Positions 8,906 to 18,000 of a DNA stretch of 64,000 nt are shown in pieces (the stretch's first letter is position 1; each line of letters opens with the position of its first letter). The position numbers and the translations under genes are program-made. Source of the DNA: CBDHDJ01 sp965261645 (GTDB lineage: Bacteria; Pseudomonadota; Alphaproteobacteria; SHVV01). Location of the stretch: contig CBDHDJ010000003.1 in the NCBI GenBank assembly GCA_965261645.1, forward strand, positions 620,001-684,000, in the 5' to 3' direction. The notes beneath the pieces are model-generated. The model was given only the letters and a program-made list of their open reading frames with translations, was not told the DNA's origin and made no database searches.

Positions 8906-9252
8906 AGCACCGCCCGGTATCCGGCGCGGGCGTCCGAAAGCTCGTAGCTGCACGCTACGCGCGCTTCCGGGAATTTGCGCCTTTGCGCCTTGCGCGGCCC
9001 ACTCCGGCAGGAACTGTCCGAGCCGCCATATTCGGGAAATGCGTCGCGACGTTTCACGTGCTTCCCGAAGACTCCCTAGACGACACCTTATATGTGTGCC
9101 CGGCAACTTGGACCCGGCATGATCCCCCCGCCTCGCGGTGCGGCCCATAGAGAGTCAAGAGACGGCTAAGCCGGGGTGATCCGGGAGCCGCGCGGAGGGA
9201 GCCACTTCCCCCGACGTCTCCCCCACCCTGCATTGCACCCATGGAGGCCCAC
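8906..9252. other. Intergenic, no gene seen
   Basis: Only a GGAGG at 9242 for the next gene is visible. Confidence 0.4.
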
Positions 9253-9567
9253 ATGCTCGATACGCTCACAGTCCCCCGCGGCGAAGACGATTTCAACACA
9301 GTGGCGGGGAACCGGCACGATCCCGGCGGGTTCCTGCCGGAAGCCCGGACCGGCGCACGCGAAGCCGCTGCCCACATGAAGGATCTGGCGGAACGCTTCG
9401 CCGAACTGCGGAATGCGATCATGCGCCTGCCCGGTAATCCGTCCCGCGACGACCGCGCCGGGCTCCGCCACCGGCTTCTCCATCTGGAACACACCTTGAT
9501 GAGCGCGAGGGGCAGCCTCGACGACGCCGTCATCGCCATTATGGACGCCAACGACGCGGTCCTTTGA
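9253..9567 (+). CDS. Hypothetical helical protein
   Basis: A 104-aa protein. The start at 9253 (MLDTLTVPRG) is chosen because GGAGG lies 7 nt upstream; an ATG at 9241 has no such site. It is mostly helical and acidic-to-neutral (EAAAHMKDLAERFAELRNAI, LLHLEHTLMSARGSLDD). No known domain was recognised. It lies at the head of the ssb/primase region and could belong to the same maintenance module. Confidence 0.55.
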   Translation: MLDTLTVPRGEDDFNTVAGNRHDPGGFLPEARTGAREAAAHMKDLAERFAELRNAIMRLPGNPSRDDRAGLRHRLLHLEHTLMSARGSLDDAVIAIMDANDAVL

Positions 9568-9755
9568 CAACCCGCGCTGCGGTTGCCGGGCACAATCGTG
9601 CCAACGGTTGCCGTCGTGCGATGCCCCGAACACTCCGGCCAGCCTCGACCAACGTGCATGAGAGTTTGAGGAAGGCAAAGAGAAGGGCGACGCGCCCAAG
9701 GGAAGAGAGAGTTCCCACCGGGCGGTGTCTCAACCCTATCAACCGGAGGTGCCAG

Positions 9756-9947
9756 ATGTTCGATTCCAGACATACCTCGACCGAGTCCAACGACACCCCT
9801 TTCAATCCCGGCAGCACAGGCGATGCCGATCCCGGCTTCGCCGCACCTCTTCCCGATGCCGGCGCGCTACTGGCCGCGGTCGGAATGCCGGCCCACGCGA
9901 TCCGCGAAGTTCTCGGCTCCCGGACATATACCGGCGCGGACGGCTGA
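9756..9947 (+). CDS. Small hypothetical protein
   Basis: A 63-aa protein with a perfect GGAGGT 6 nt before the ATG at 9756. The N-terminal half is disordered (Ser/Thr/Asp/Pro), and the C-terminal half is a short helix (DAGALLAAVGMPAHAIREVLG). It is not recognised. The ribosome-binding site is the main support. Confidence 0.5.
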   Translation: MFDSRHTSTESNDTPFNPGSTGDADPGFAAPLPDAGALLAAVGMPAHAIREVLGSRTYTGADG

Positions 9948-10053
9948 ATAGAGAAAGAGGGGGGCTTAGAGAAGTGTGAAGGGGGAAGGGTCGAGAGAGG
10001 CCTGACCCCGTTCGCTAACCCGATGTCATAACCCGGATCGTAGGAGATTGATC

Positions 10054-10491
10054 ATGTTCGGACTGAATAACGCCCAGTTGATCGGACGCCTCGGCGCCGA
10101 CGCCACCATCAGCCATCTCACCAACGGCGGCCGCGTCGCCAACGTCTCGATCGCGACCGACGAGAGTTTCCTCGACAAAAATTCCGGGGACAAGGTGGAC
10201 CGCACCGAGTGGCACCGCATCGTCACCTTCCAGGACGGCCTGGTGGAGATGCTGGAGAAGCACGCCAAGAAGGGCCGCCTGGTCTACGTCTCGGGCAAGC
10301 TGCAGACCCGCAAGTGGCGCAAGGACGGCGAGGACAGCGACCGGTTCTCGACCGAGATCCTTCTGGTCCCCGGCGGCCGGGTGCAATTCCTGGATAAGCC
10401 GAAGGGCAACGGCGCGCCGGCGATGAACGGCGATACCGTGCCTTCCGCCGAAACCGCTGCGACGGTGGTTGATAGCGAAATTCCGTTCTAG
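10054..10491 (+). CDS. ssb: Single-stranded DNA-binding protein
   Basis: A 145-aa OB-fold SSB. Residues 1-110 carry the family signatures (NNAQLIGRLGADATI, WHRIVTF, GRLVYVSGKLQTRKW), a short linker follows, and the C-terminal acidic tip DSEIPF is typical of SSBs that recruit replication and repair proteins. TAGGAG lies upstream of the ATG at 10054. As a plasmid or ICE gene it would coat single strands during transfer and replication. A strong terminator follows (10518-10564). Confidence 0.95.
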   Translation: MFGLNNAQLIGRLGADATISHLTNGGRVANVSIATDESFLDKNSGDKVDRTEWHRIVTFQDGLVEMLEKHAKKGRLVYVSGKLQTRKWRKDGEDSDRFSTEILLVPGGRVQFLDKPKGNGAPAMNGDTVPSAETAATVVDSEIPF

Positions 10492-10517
10492 CGGGCTTCC
10501 TCCCTCCCGCATAACTC

Positions 10518-10564
10518 AGGGCCAGTCCCCGCCAAGTTGGCGTGGGGCTGGCCCTTATTTTTTG
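10518..10564 (+). terminator. Rho-independent terminator after ssb
   Basis: AGGGCCAG...CCCCGCC pairs with GGCGTGGGGCTGGCCCT, followed by TTATTTTTT. The stem is long and GC-rich and lies 27 nt after the ssb stop. Confidence 0.85.
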
Positions 10565-10752
10565 GAGTCCCGTTCGAGCTTGCCTCCACAGCGTTCAAAA
10601 AGCGTGCACGCGGAGCGGCCGCGCTGCGCGCTCCGCTCCCGCTGCCCTCACCGCCAAGAGTTCGAGGGGGGCCTGAAGGGGACGTCCCGCAACAAGCTCG
10701 AGAGGTTCCCCATGCAACCGTTTCGCACCATCAGATCCCTATGGGGCACCCC

Positions 10753-11775
10753 ATGAACGCCACTGAAATTTCGGCGGCGTTAAGCGCACGGGCCGAAGAC
10801 GTCTGCCGCCGCTACCTTCCCCGCGGACGCAAGCAGGGCAGATACTGGACCATCGGCGACACAAGCGGCGCCAAGGGGCGCTCGCTCTTCGTGCGCCTGG
10901 CGCCTCCAGGCATACCCGGTAAATGGACCGACGGCGCGACGAACCAGCATGGCGATCTGCTCGATCTCATCCGTCTGCGCACCGGCGGAGCATCGCTACG
11001 GCACGCCATGGAGGAGGCCCACGCCTTCCTCTCACTGCCGCCGTCCGCTCCCGCCAATGGCGGCAATCACGCCGGCGGCTATGACCGTGAAGAAGCGGCG
11101 CGCCGCCTCTGGCGGCGTTGCCGGCCCATCGATGGCACCCATGCCGAAGCCTACCTACACGCCCGCGCCATCGGCCATTGCCGCTTCCCGGCCCTGCGGT
11201 TTCATCCCGATCTCATCCATCGTGCAGATGACGGCATCCACCGCATGCCGGCACTGGTGGCCGCCGTCACCGGTGATGATGGCGCCGTCGAGGGGGTACA
11301 GCGCACTTGGCTCGATCCCAAGCGACCCGGGAAAGCCAACCTCGTGAGTCCTCGCAAAGCGCTTGGGCGGGTCCACGGCCGCGCCGTGCACTTCGGCGGG
11401 TCCGCCTCCGGCGCGACCCTGCTTGCCGGCGAGGGCATCGAGACCGTTCTATCTGTGCTCACCGCCGTTCCCGGCATTCATGCCGCAGCGGCTCTATCGG
11501 CAGGAAGCCTTGGCGCCTTCGAACCACCCCAAGACCTCTCCCTGTTGGTCATCGCCCGCGATAAAGACGTGGAAGGCGGGCACGCCGCTAACTGTCTTCA
11601 GTGCCGTTGCGTGGAACACGGCATTCCCTCAATCGTGATCGTTCCCGAACACTCAGATTTTAATGACGATCTCGTTGCCTTAGGGACAGAAACCCTTGCG
11701 GCCCGGATCGCGCCCCTTATTGCCAGCACAAAGCCTGCTGCAACGGTGGAAGAGAGCGGGGAAGTGGGAGAATAA
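10753..11775 (+). CDS. Toprim-domain primase-like protein (DUF7146/Toprim_3)
   Basis: A 340-aa protein. The N-terminal region (CRRYLPRG, YWTIGD, SLFVRL, GKWTDGATNQHGDLLDLI) is the zinc-finger-like or primase-leading part of plasmid/phage DUF7146 proteins. The C-terminal half is a Toprim domain with LLAGEGIETVLS (Glu motif), LSAGSLGA and ARDKDVEGG (DxD motif). The ATG at 10753 starts the first conserved segment; the open frame extends upstream through the ssb terminator, which is not credible coding. It probably primes replication after transfer, working beside ssb. Confidence 0.85.
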   Translation: MNATEISAALSARAEDVCRRYLPRGRKQGRYWTIGDTSGAKGRSLFVRLAPPGIPGKWTDGATNQHGDLLDLIRLRTGGASLRHAMEEAHAFLSLPPSAPANGGNHAGGYDREEAARRLWRRCRPIDGTHAEAYLHARAIGHCRFPALRFHPDLIHRADDGIHRMPALVAAVTGDDGAVEGVQRTWLDPKRPGKANLVSPRKALGRVHGRAVHFGGSASGATLLAGEGIETVLSVLTAVPGIHAAAALSAGSLGAFEPPQDLSLLVIARDKDVEGGHAANCLQCRCVEHGIPSIVIVPEHSDFNDDLVALGTETLAARIAPLIASTKPAATVEESGEVGE

Positions 11776-12077
11776 TTACCCCGTCATGATGCCTCATTGT
11801 GTCACACGTTCTCACTGTGCCAACCCCTCCGGGGTCCTCCACTCCGCTGACGCTCCGTTACGGCGATAGCGCGCAATGCCACGCCGCTCCGCGGCTAGCG
11901 CCGGAGGAATACGCGACCGTGGCTCGCTCGCTCCGCTCCCTGCGCCCGCACCACTCGCGCATTCCTCCGGCGCAGGCATTCCGGCCATCGTGGCTCCGCT
12001 GCGAGCGCGTGAAACAAAGAGTCATCACGACGGGGCAGACCGCCTCGGAGAATAGCAACATAGCAATGGAGAGAATC
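11776..12077. other. Intergenic with large hairpin
   Basis: An inverted repeat, GCGCCGGAGGAAT (about 11898) against ATTCCTCCGGCGC (about 11961), each with a CGCGA/TCGCG extension, encloses about 40 nt. Several GCTCCG/CGGAGC blocks lie around it. There is no gene. The role could be transcriptional or part of a replication origin. Confidence 0.5.
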
Positions 12078-12995
12078 ATGCAGAACTTCATCAGAACCGA
12101 AACGTCATCTCCGACCGCAATGGCTTGCGAACAGGCTGCCCTGTTCGGCGCGACCCCTGGTCCCGACGAGTTCGACAACCGGGATATCTGGAACGAGGAC
12201 GAAGCACTTGCCGGAATCGAGGAAGCCATCCACATCCTGGCCGGTGTGGTCGCACCGGACGGGACGCAGCTCGCCGACGAACGTGAGAGCCTCCTCTGGG
12301 GCTTCGTGAATACGCTGCACGCCCAGGTCCAGCGCCTCGATCGCGGTATCGACAAGATCGCGCCCGAAATGAAAGACCTCGGCAAAGAGCAGGATGGCTC
12401 CGAGATCAAGTCCTGCGAACTCGAACGCCTCACCGACCGGGTCCAGAACCTCGGTAATCGCCGCGATGCCTTCGAGGCCATGCGCGACCTCGCCGCAGAG
12501 GGATACCGCACCGAAACCGGCGATACCTGGCGTCCGCGCAACGGGTCGCACAGCAGCCAGACCGGCAAACTAACTTCCGCCGCCATCGACGCCCGCGACT
12601 ACCTCCGCGCCCGCAAGGACCGTGAGACCTCCGCACATCTGCCCGAGGGCACCCTGGTCGCCTTCACCGGCGGCAAGGACTTCGACGACGTCACCGCCAT
12701 CTGGCGCTCGCTGGACAGTATCAAGATCAAGTACGACGATATGGTCCTGCTGCACGGCGGCGGCCCCGGCGCGGAGAAGATCGCGGCAAGCTGGGCCGAG
12801 AAGAACGGCGTTCACCAGGTCGTCTGCAAGCCGAACTGGGACCGGGACGGCAAAGCCGCGCCCTTCCGGCGTAACGACGTCCTGCTCAACTTCCTGCCGA
12901 AAGGCCTCGTCGCCTTCCCCGGCTCTGGCATCACGAATAACATGATCGACAAGGCACGCAAGATCGGAATCCCCGTCCATCTCGCCGCCGCATAA
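12078..12995 (+). CDS. DUF2493 / SLOG-like protein
   Basis: A 305-aa protein, from the ATG at 12078 with GGAGAG upstream. Residues about 1-185 are acidic and helical. Residues about 190-305 form a DUF2493 (YspA, cpYpsA-related SLOG) domain: VAFTGGKDFDD, LLHGGGPGAEKIAASWA, FRRNDVLL and FPGSGITNNMIDKA. SLOG-fold proteins bind nucleotide-derived ligands; the exact role of plasmid DUF2493 proteins is not known. The gene belongs to the ssb/primase maintenance block common on alphaproteobacterial conjugative elements. Confidence 0.85.
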   Translation: MQNFIRTETSSPTAMACEQAALFGATPGPDEFDNRDIWNEDEALAGIEEAIHILAGVVAPDGTQLADERESLLWGFVNTLHAQVQRLDRGIDKIAPEMKDLGKEQDGSEIKSCELERLTDRVQNLGNRRDAFEAMRDLAAEGYRTETGDTWRPRNGSHSSQTGKLTSAAIDARDYLRARKDRETSAHLPEGTLVAFTGGKDFDDVTAIWRSLDSIKIKYDDMVLLHGGGPGAEKIAASWAEKNGVHQVVCKPNWDRDGKAAPFRRNDVLLNFLPKGLVAFPGSGITNNMIDKARKIGIPVHLAAA

Positions 12996-13009
12996 CGGCA
13001 CCCTTCAGG

Positions 13010-13055
13010 GTCGGCCCCCGCCATCACACAGCGGAGGTCGGCCCCTTTTTTATGC
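13010..13055 (+). terminator. Possible terminator after DUF2493 gene
   Basis: ACCCTTCAGGGT forms a small perfect hairpin, and after the repeated GTCGGCCCC blocks comes TTTTTT. The main stem is imperfect. Confidence 0.4.
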
Positions 13056-13084
13056 CGTGTGCATAAAGTCACGGCCCATGGCGG

Positions 13085-13235
13085 GGCGCTTCGCGCCACC
13101 GCCAATTGTGCGAGCTTACGCTCGCTGTCGGCTGCTCGTTCTTCGAACGATGCATCGCCGCGTATCGGATCGGCCGCTTCGCGCCATCGCCGTATGCGGG
13201 CGCTGAAGCGCCACGCTGGCGCCCGGCCATCCCCC
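13085..13235. repeat. Cluster of short stem-loops
   Basis: Consecutive small hairpins: GGCGC-TTC-GCGCC, GCGAGC-TTAC-GCTCGC, CGTTC-TTC-GAACG and GGCGCT-GA-AGCGCC. They lie between the maintenance block and the relaxase genes, so they may belong to a transfer or single-strand origin, or be intergenic repeats. Confidence 0.55.
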
Positions 13236-13300
13236 ATTGCAACTTCATTATCCGCATCCCGAAAACCGCCACGACGAACCCATATGCGCCGTCATTCGTC

Positions 13301-13603
13301 TCAGAACGGATCACTGCCTTCTTCCGATACCATGGACCTGGCAGCCTCGGCAACCTTCCTTCCCGGCAACACGCCCTTGTCCAGAAACGTCCGCAGACTG
13401 CGCTCCGTGATATCGATGCCGCCTGTTTTCAACACCTCATGCATTTGAGCCACAGTCACCCCCTTCGCCTGTTGCTTGACCAGCCGCTTCCGCAAACGGT
13501 CCAGTACATCAGTCAGGCTCAGCTTCGGCGGCTCAAGTTTCGCCAACTCGCCGTCTAAAGCATCGAAGTCGATATCCGCTTCGTTGAAGCGTTTCGCCGG
13601 CAT
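13301..13603 (-). CDS. Small helical protein divergent from relaxase genes
   Basis: A 100-aa protein with a charged helical N-terminus (FDALDGELAKLEPPKLSLTD), a basic helix (RLRKRLVKQQAKG), then VTVAQMHEVLKTGGIDITER, which looks like a short helix-turn-helix of the kind found in plasmid accessory proteins. It is transcribed away from the relaxase pair across a 349-bp spacer. This position is typical of relaxosome accessory or regulatory genes, so oriT binding is a reasonable guess, but the family was not recognised. Confidence 0.6.
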   Translation of the reverse strand: MPAKRFNEADIDFDALDGELAKLEPPKLSLTDVLDRLRKRLVKQQAKGVTVAQMHEVLKTGGIDITERSLRTFLDKGVLPGRKVAEAARSMVSEEGSDPF

Positions 13604-13952
13604 CGTCCATCTCCCCGCTGTTTCCAGAATCCGCGATCAAGCCCGGATTTTGCCATTGGCCCGACAGCCGGTCAATTCCGCCATTCGAACGGCCATTTCA
13701 AGTGTGCCGCCCCGTTCCAAGGCAGGGCCAATCTTCCCCTTGATCTCACTTTTTGCAGTCTATATCCTCTTTCTAAACGTATCGAGTGGTATTCTCCTTC
13801 CCACACCTCTGCGGTAAACTCGCTTACTGTTGATAATAAGACCCGGTCAAGGCTGGTAATACATCTGTTGTCCATCGGCTGCCGGTAGAAGCACGGGCAG
13901 GAAGAGACAAGAAAGTTGACCTTCCCGATCGGGATGACGGACACGATTTGCG
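13604..13952. other. Spacer between divergent genes; candidate oriT
   Basis: This is the only long non-coding stretch next to the relaxase genes. It is more AT-rich than its surroundings (13745-13850) and should hold both promoters. MobF elements often carry oriT here. I could not identify a nick site, so the call rests on position only. Confidence 0.3.
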
Positions 13953-15092
13953 ATGGTAGCAACGATCTCTCAGGCGTTCAGGCCCGAGTTTTATCTTGAA
14001 CGCCAGCGCTCGTACCGGCACCCGAACGACTACTACAGGTCAGGCGAAGAAGCTGACGGTGTCTGGTGGAACCCTTCATGGCTGGTTGGACTGGAGGACG
14101 GCGCCAGGATCGACAACAGGGACTTTTTTCGGCTCCACGGCGGGGTGGCGCCCGACGGCTCGACCAGGCTCACGCACAACAGCGGCAGCGGAAAACGCTC
14201 GGCCGGTGTCGACCTTGCGTTCAATGCGGACAAGAGCGTTTCCGCCCTGTGGGCCATCGCCGACTCGGGACCGCGGGCCGATATCGAGCGGGCGCATAAG
14301 GATGCGGTGAGAACGGCGCTCGATGATGTGATTCGAAAATACTGCGGCGTCACGCGGACACGCGACCGCCAGGGTTCCATTCATGTCATATCCGGCGACA
14401 TCCTGGCGGCGCTGTTCCCGCAGGGCATCAGTCGTGAGAACGATCCGCAGCTGCAAACGAATTGCGTGATCTTCAATGTCGTAAGAAGCCACCGGGATGG
14501 TAAATTCCGCTCCCTGCACCAGAAGCCGATCTATCGCTGGATGAAGGTGGCGGGTGCCGCGTACCGCAACGCGCTGGCCTGGAACTTGCGGGCGCGGCTC
14601 GGTATCCGCGTGGAACAATACGGACCGGACAAGGCGTTCACGCGGATCGTGGACATGCCCGAGAAACTGGTCGCACACTGGTCGAAGCGGCGCGCGACCA
14701 TTTCAAAGGCTGCCGGCCCCGGAGGCTTCTATGAACTCGACCCCGGCAACAAGCCGGCAAGGGGCCTCGATCGTCATGAACGCTGGCACACCGAGAGTGA
14801 GGCTTTCGTGAATCCCTGGGAGCTGATCGGGTCCTTGTTGGGCCGTGAATTCGCGGCCCTGCCTGGCGAGGGTCTCGACCCGATGGTTTCCGAGGACGAT
14901 TTGCTTCGGACACTCGCCGGTGGGGACACCGGTGTCCGGCTGAGCGACATCGTTCAGCAAGTGGAAAACATGACCGCCGGTCTGTTCGCCCGGCCCGCCG
15001 TCGCAAGGTGGCTTGAGCGGCTTCTGCACAAGAGCAGGATCGTTTCTCCCGGCCGCGTCGAATTGGGCAACGAACGCCGGGCTTGGCGATAG
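13953..15092 (+). CDS. Relaxase-domain paralogue lacking HUH histidines
   Basis: A 379-aa protein that aligns from its first residue (MVATISQAF) with the N-terminal relaxase domain of the next gene and ends just before the helicase region. TrwC-type landmarks are present (NDYYRSGEE, LAFNADKSVSALWA). At the metal site, TraA has FQHGTSR and LHTHCVIFN where this protein has FPQGISR and LQTNCVIFN, so all three His ligands are replaced. The first Tyr of the leading YY pair is Phe. It should therefore be unable to nick DNA. The frame is intact, and the stop is 2 nt before the traA ATG, so the two are probably translated together. It could bind oriT as an accessory or competitor. Confidence 0.85.
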   Translation: MVATISQAFRPEFYLERQRSYRHPNDYYRSGEEADGVWWNPSWLVGLEDGARIDNRDFFRLHGGVAPDGSTRLTHNSGSGKRSAGVDLAFNADKSVSALWAIADSGPRADIERAHKDAVRTALDDVIRKYCGVTRTRDRQGSIHVISGDILAALFPQGISRENDPQLQTNCVIFNVVRSHRDGKFRSLHQKPIYRWMKVAGAAYRNALAWNLRARLGIRVEQYGPDKAFTRIVDMPEKLVAHWSKRRATISKAAGPGGFYELDPGNKPARGLDRHERWHTESEAFVNPWELIGSLLGREFAALPGEGLDPMVSEDDLLRTLAGGDTGVRLSDIVQQVENMTAGLFARPAVARWLERLLHKSRIVSPGRVELGNERRAWR

Positions 15093-15094
15093 CC

Positions 15095-18000
15095 ATGGTA
15101 GCGACCCTCGCGCAAGCGGCCTCGGCAGCGTATTACCTGGAAAGCCAGCGTTCCTTCCGCCATCCCAACGAGTACTACACCGCGGGCGAAGAACCGGATG
15201 GGGTCTGGTTCAACCCGAAGGGGATGTTCGGACTTGCGAACGGCGGCAAGGTCGATAGCGGTGATTTCAACCGGCTCTATCACGGCTTCGGCCCGGACGG
15301 TGGAGAACGGCTGACGCGCAACGCCGGCAGCGAGCGGCGCTCGGCCGGTCTCGACATGACCTTCAGCGCGGACAAGAGCGTCTCGGCCTTGTGGGCCCTA
15401 GCGGACCCCGGACTGCGGTCCGGCATCGAGCGGGCGCATAACGATGCGGCTCGGGTAGCCCTTGAGGAGACGGTGCTGCGCTATTGCGCCTGGACGCGGA
15501 TTGAGGAACGTGGCGGGACCAGGGTGGTGGCGGCCGACATCGTGGGCGCGATGTTCCAGCACGGCACGAGCCGCGACAACGACCCGCAGCTTCATACCCA
15601 CTGCGTGATCTTCAATGCCGCCCGGACGCACATCGACGGCAAGTGCCGTGCGCTGCATCAGCACCCGGTCTATACCTGGATGAAGGCGGCGGGGGCGGTC
15701 TACCGCAATACTCTAGCCTGGAGCCTGCAGGAACGCCTTGGCATCCGCATGGAACAGTACGGCAAGGACGGAGAGTTTACGCGCGTCGCAGGCATCCCCG
15801 AGAGCCTGACCGGACACTGGTCGAAGCGGCGTGCGGCGATCATCGAAGCGGCCCGGGAGATGGGCTTTACGGTCAAGGGCAACGCGCCGCGCGCGGCGGC
15901 GGCGAACAAGATCACGCGAGCCGGCAAGTCGCCCGACAACGACCCGGAGATCCGCCACCGGCGCTGGCGCGGCGAGGCGGAGGGATATGTCGAACGCGAG
16001 GCGCTGATCGCTTCGCTTCTTGGGAAGGCGGAAGAGATTACCCAAGAGCAGATCCGGGCGCTGACGGCGGTGCTGGAGGATCTGCCGTACCGTCTCACGC
16101 GCGAGGAAGCGGTATTCCGCCTGCCGGATATCGTCGAGCGGGTGGGCAACGCCACCGCCGGCTTGCTGGGCCGGGATGCGGTGGCGACAAGTATAGAGCG
16201 TGTCCTGCTGAGCCCGGAGGTGGTGCGCCTGACCCGCCCGCCGCGTTCGGCCGAGGGCCGGGCCGACATGGCGCATACCAGGCTGTATTCGACCCGTCAC
16301 AACCTCCAGATGGAGCAGGAAGTCCGGGATATGGCGGCAGGCATGGCCGCCGGTACGGGCCGTTCCCTGTCCGCCCAGGCCATCGGGGCAAAGGTGGCGG
16401 GGCTGCTGAAGGCGGGCTATCCGCTGAGCGAAGAACAGATCGCGGCGATCCGGTCTGTCACCTCATCCGGGGGCCAGGTCGCCATCATCGAAGGGGCGGC
16501 GGGTTCGGGCAAGACCACGACATTGCGGCCCATCGCCGATCTCTACCGTGAACACGGGCAGAGCATCATCGCCACCGCCGTGGCCTGGCGCACGGCGGTG
16601 GCGCTTGGCAACGATGTCGATGCGCGGCCGTTCTGCGTCGACAAGCTGCTACGCCTCGCCGCGCGGGGCGGCATCGAGATTACCAAGGACACCACCATCA
16701 TCGTCGACGAAGCGGGGATGCTGTCGACCCGCCAGGCGCATCACATTCTGAAACTCTCCGAGCGCCATGGAGCGAAGATCGTCTTCGCGGGCGACACACA
16801 ACAGCAACAACCGGTGGAAGCTGGACCGGGGTTGAGGTTGATCCGCGATGCGGTTGGCAGCGTGCGGGTGGACCGCATACGGCGCCAGAAGGCGGACCTG
16901 GAGGATATCCTGACCCATGTCCAGGGTGAGACACCCGAGATGGCACGGCTCAAGGCGAATTCGATGGCAGAGGAGAGGCGCACCCGCATTCTTAACTATT
17001 ACGAGAACATGAAGGGGAAACTTGTATTTACGCCGTGGCAGGTCGCTGCCTCCGAGGCGCTGCGCGACGGCGATGCGGCATCGGCCATTGCGGCGCATCA
17101 CCTGCGTGGACGGTTCCATATCGGGTACGACGAAGAAAAGACGCTGACCGGTCTGGTCGATGACTGGGACCGCTACCAGCGGGCGAACCCCGACAAGTCC
17201 AGCGTGGTGCTGGCACGCACACGGGCCGAGGTGCGGGCGCTGTCGCATTTGATGCGGGAACGCCGGTTCGCCGCACCGCCGGATGGAGAACGGGCCGATA
17301 CGGACCGGGCCCATGCGGAACGGGTGACGGTGATCGTCAGCAGGGGCACGGAGGACGATCGGGCGGCCTCGCCGCTCGAGATCGCGCGCGGGGACCGTCT
17401 GCGTATCGGGGCCACCCACTGGGAGAAGCAACTGTTCAACGGCACCGTGGTCACGGTCGACGACTTCAAGGTTGAAAGAGCTGAGGCCGGTACGGAGCCT
17501 AGTGTCCTGATATCGGCGCGCACCGAGGATGGCCGTGAGGTCAGATTCCGTCACGATGAGATCCGCGACTGGTACGGCAATATCCGTCTCGATCACGGCT
17601 ATGCGCTTACCATCACATCGGCCCAGGGGCTGACCGTGGATTGGACGTTCCTGCTGGCCGATGCGAGGCCCTCGCGCGAGACGATCTATCCCGCCGCAAC
17701 ACGCCATCGCGAGGGCCTCGACATCTACGTCAACCGGGCGCCGCTCGCTCTCGACATCGCCGACAGGCGGGCCGACAACGACCGGGAGGCGGCGGTGACG
17801 GACACCGAGATCCGGGCGTATCTCGCCGAACGCTGGTCGCGCTCGCAACCGAAGGAGGCGGCGCTCGACTATATGGCGGATGGCATGTGGGAAGGGCGTC
17901 GGGAGAATGTCCGGGAGGACAGAGGCCGATCCCCTGGCCAAGCCCAGGGCGAGGCGGGGGATATCCGTGCGGCGGCGAACGACAACACGCTGGCCCGCAT

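Noticed and set aside
9045..9065. parS-like GTTTCACGTG
   Set aside because: Only half of the palindrome is present and there is no parAB gene in the window.
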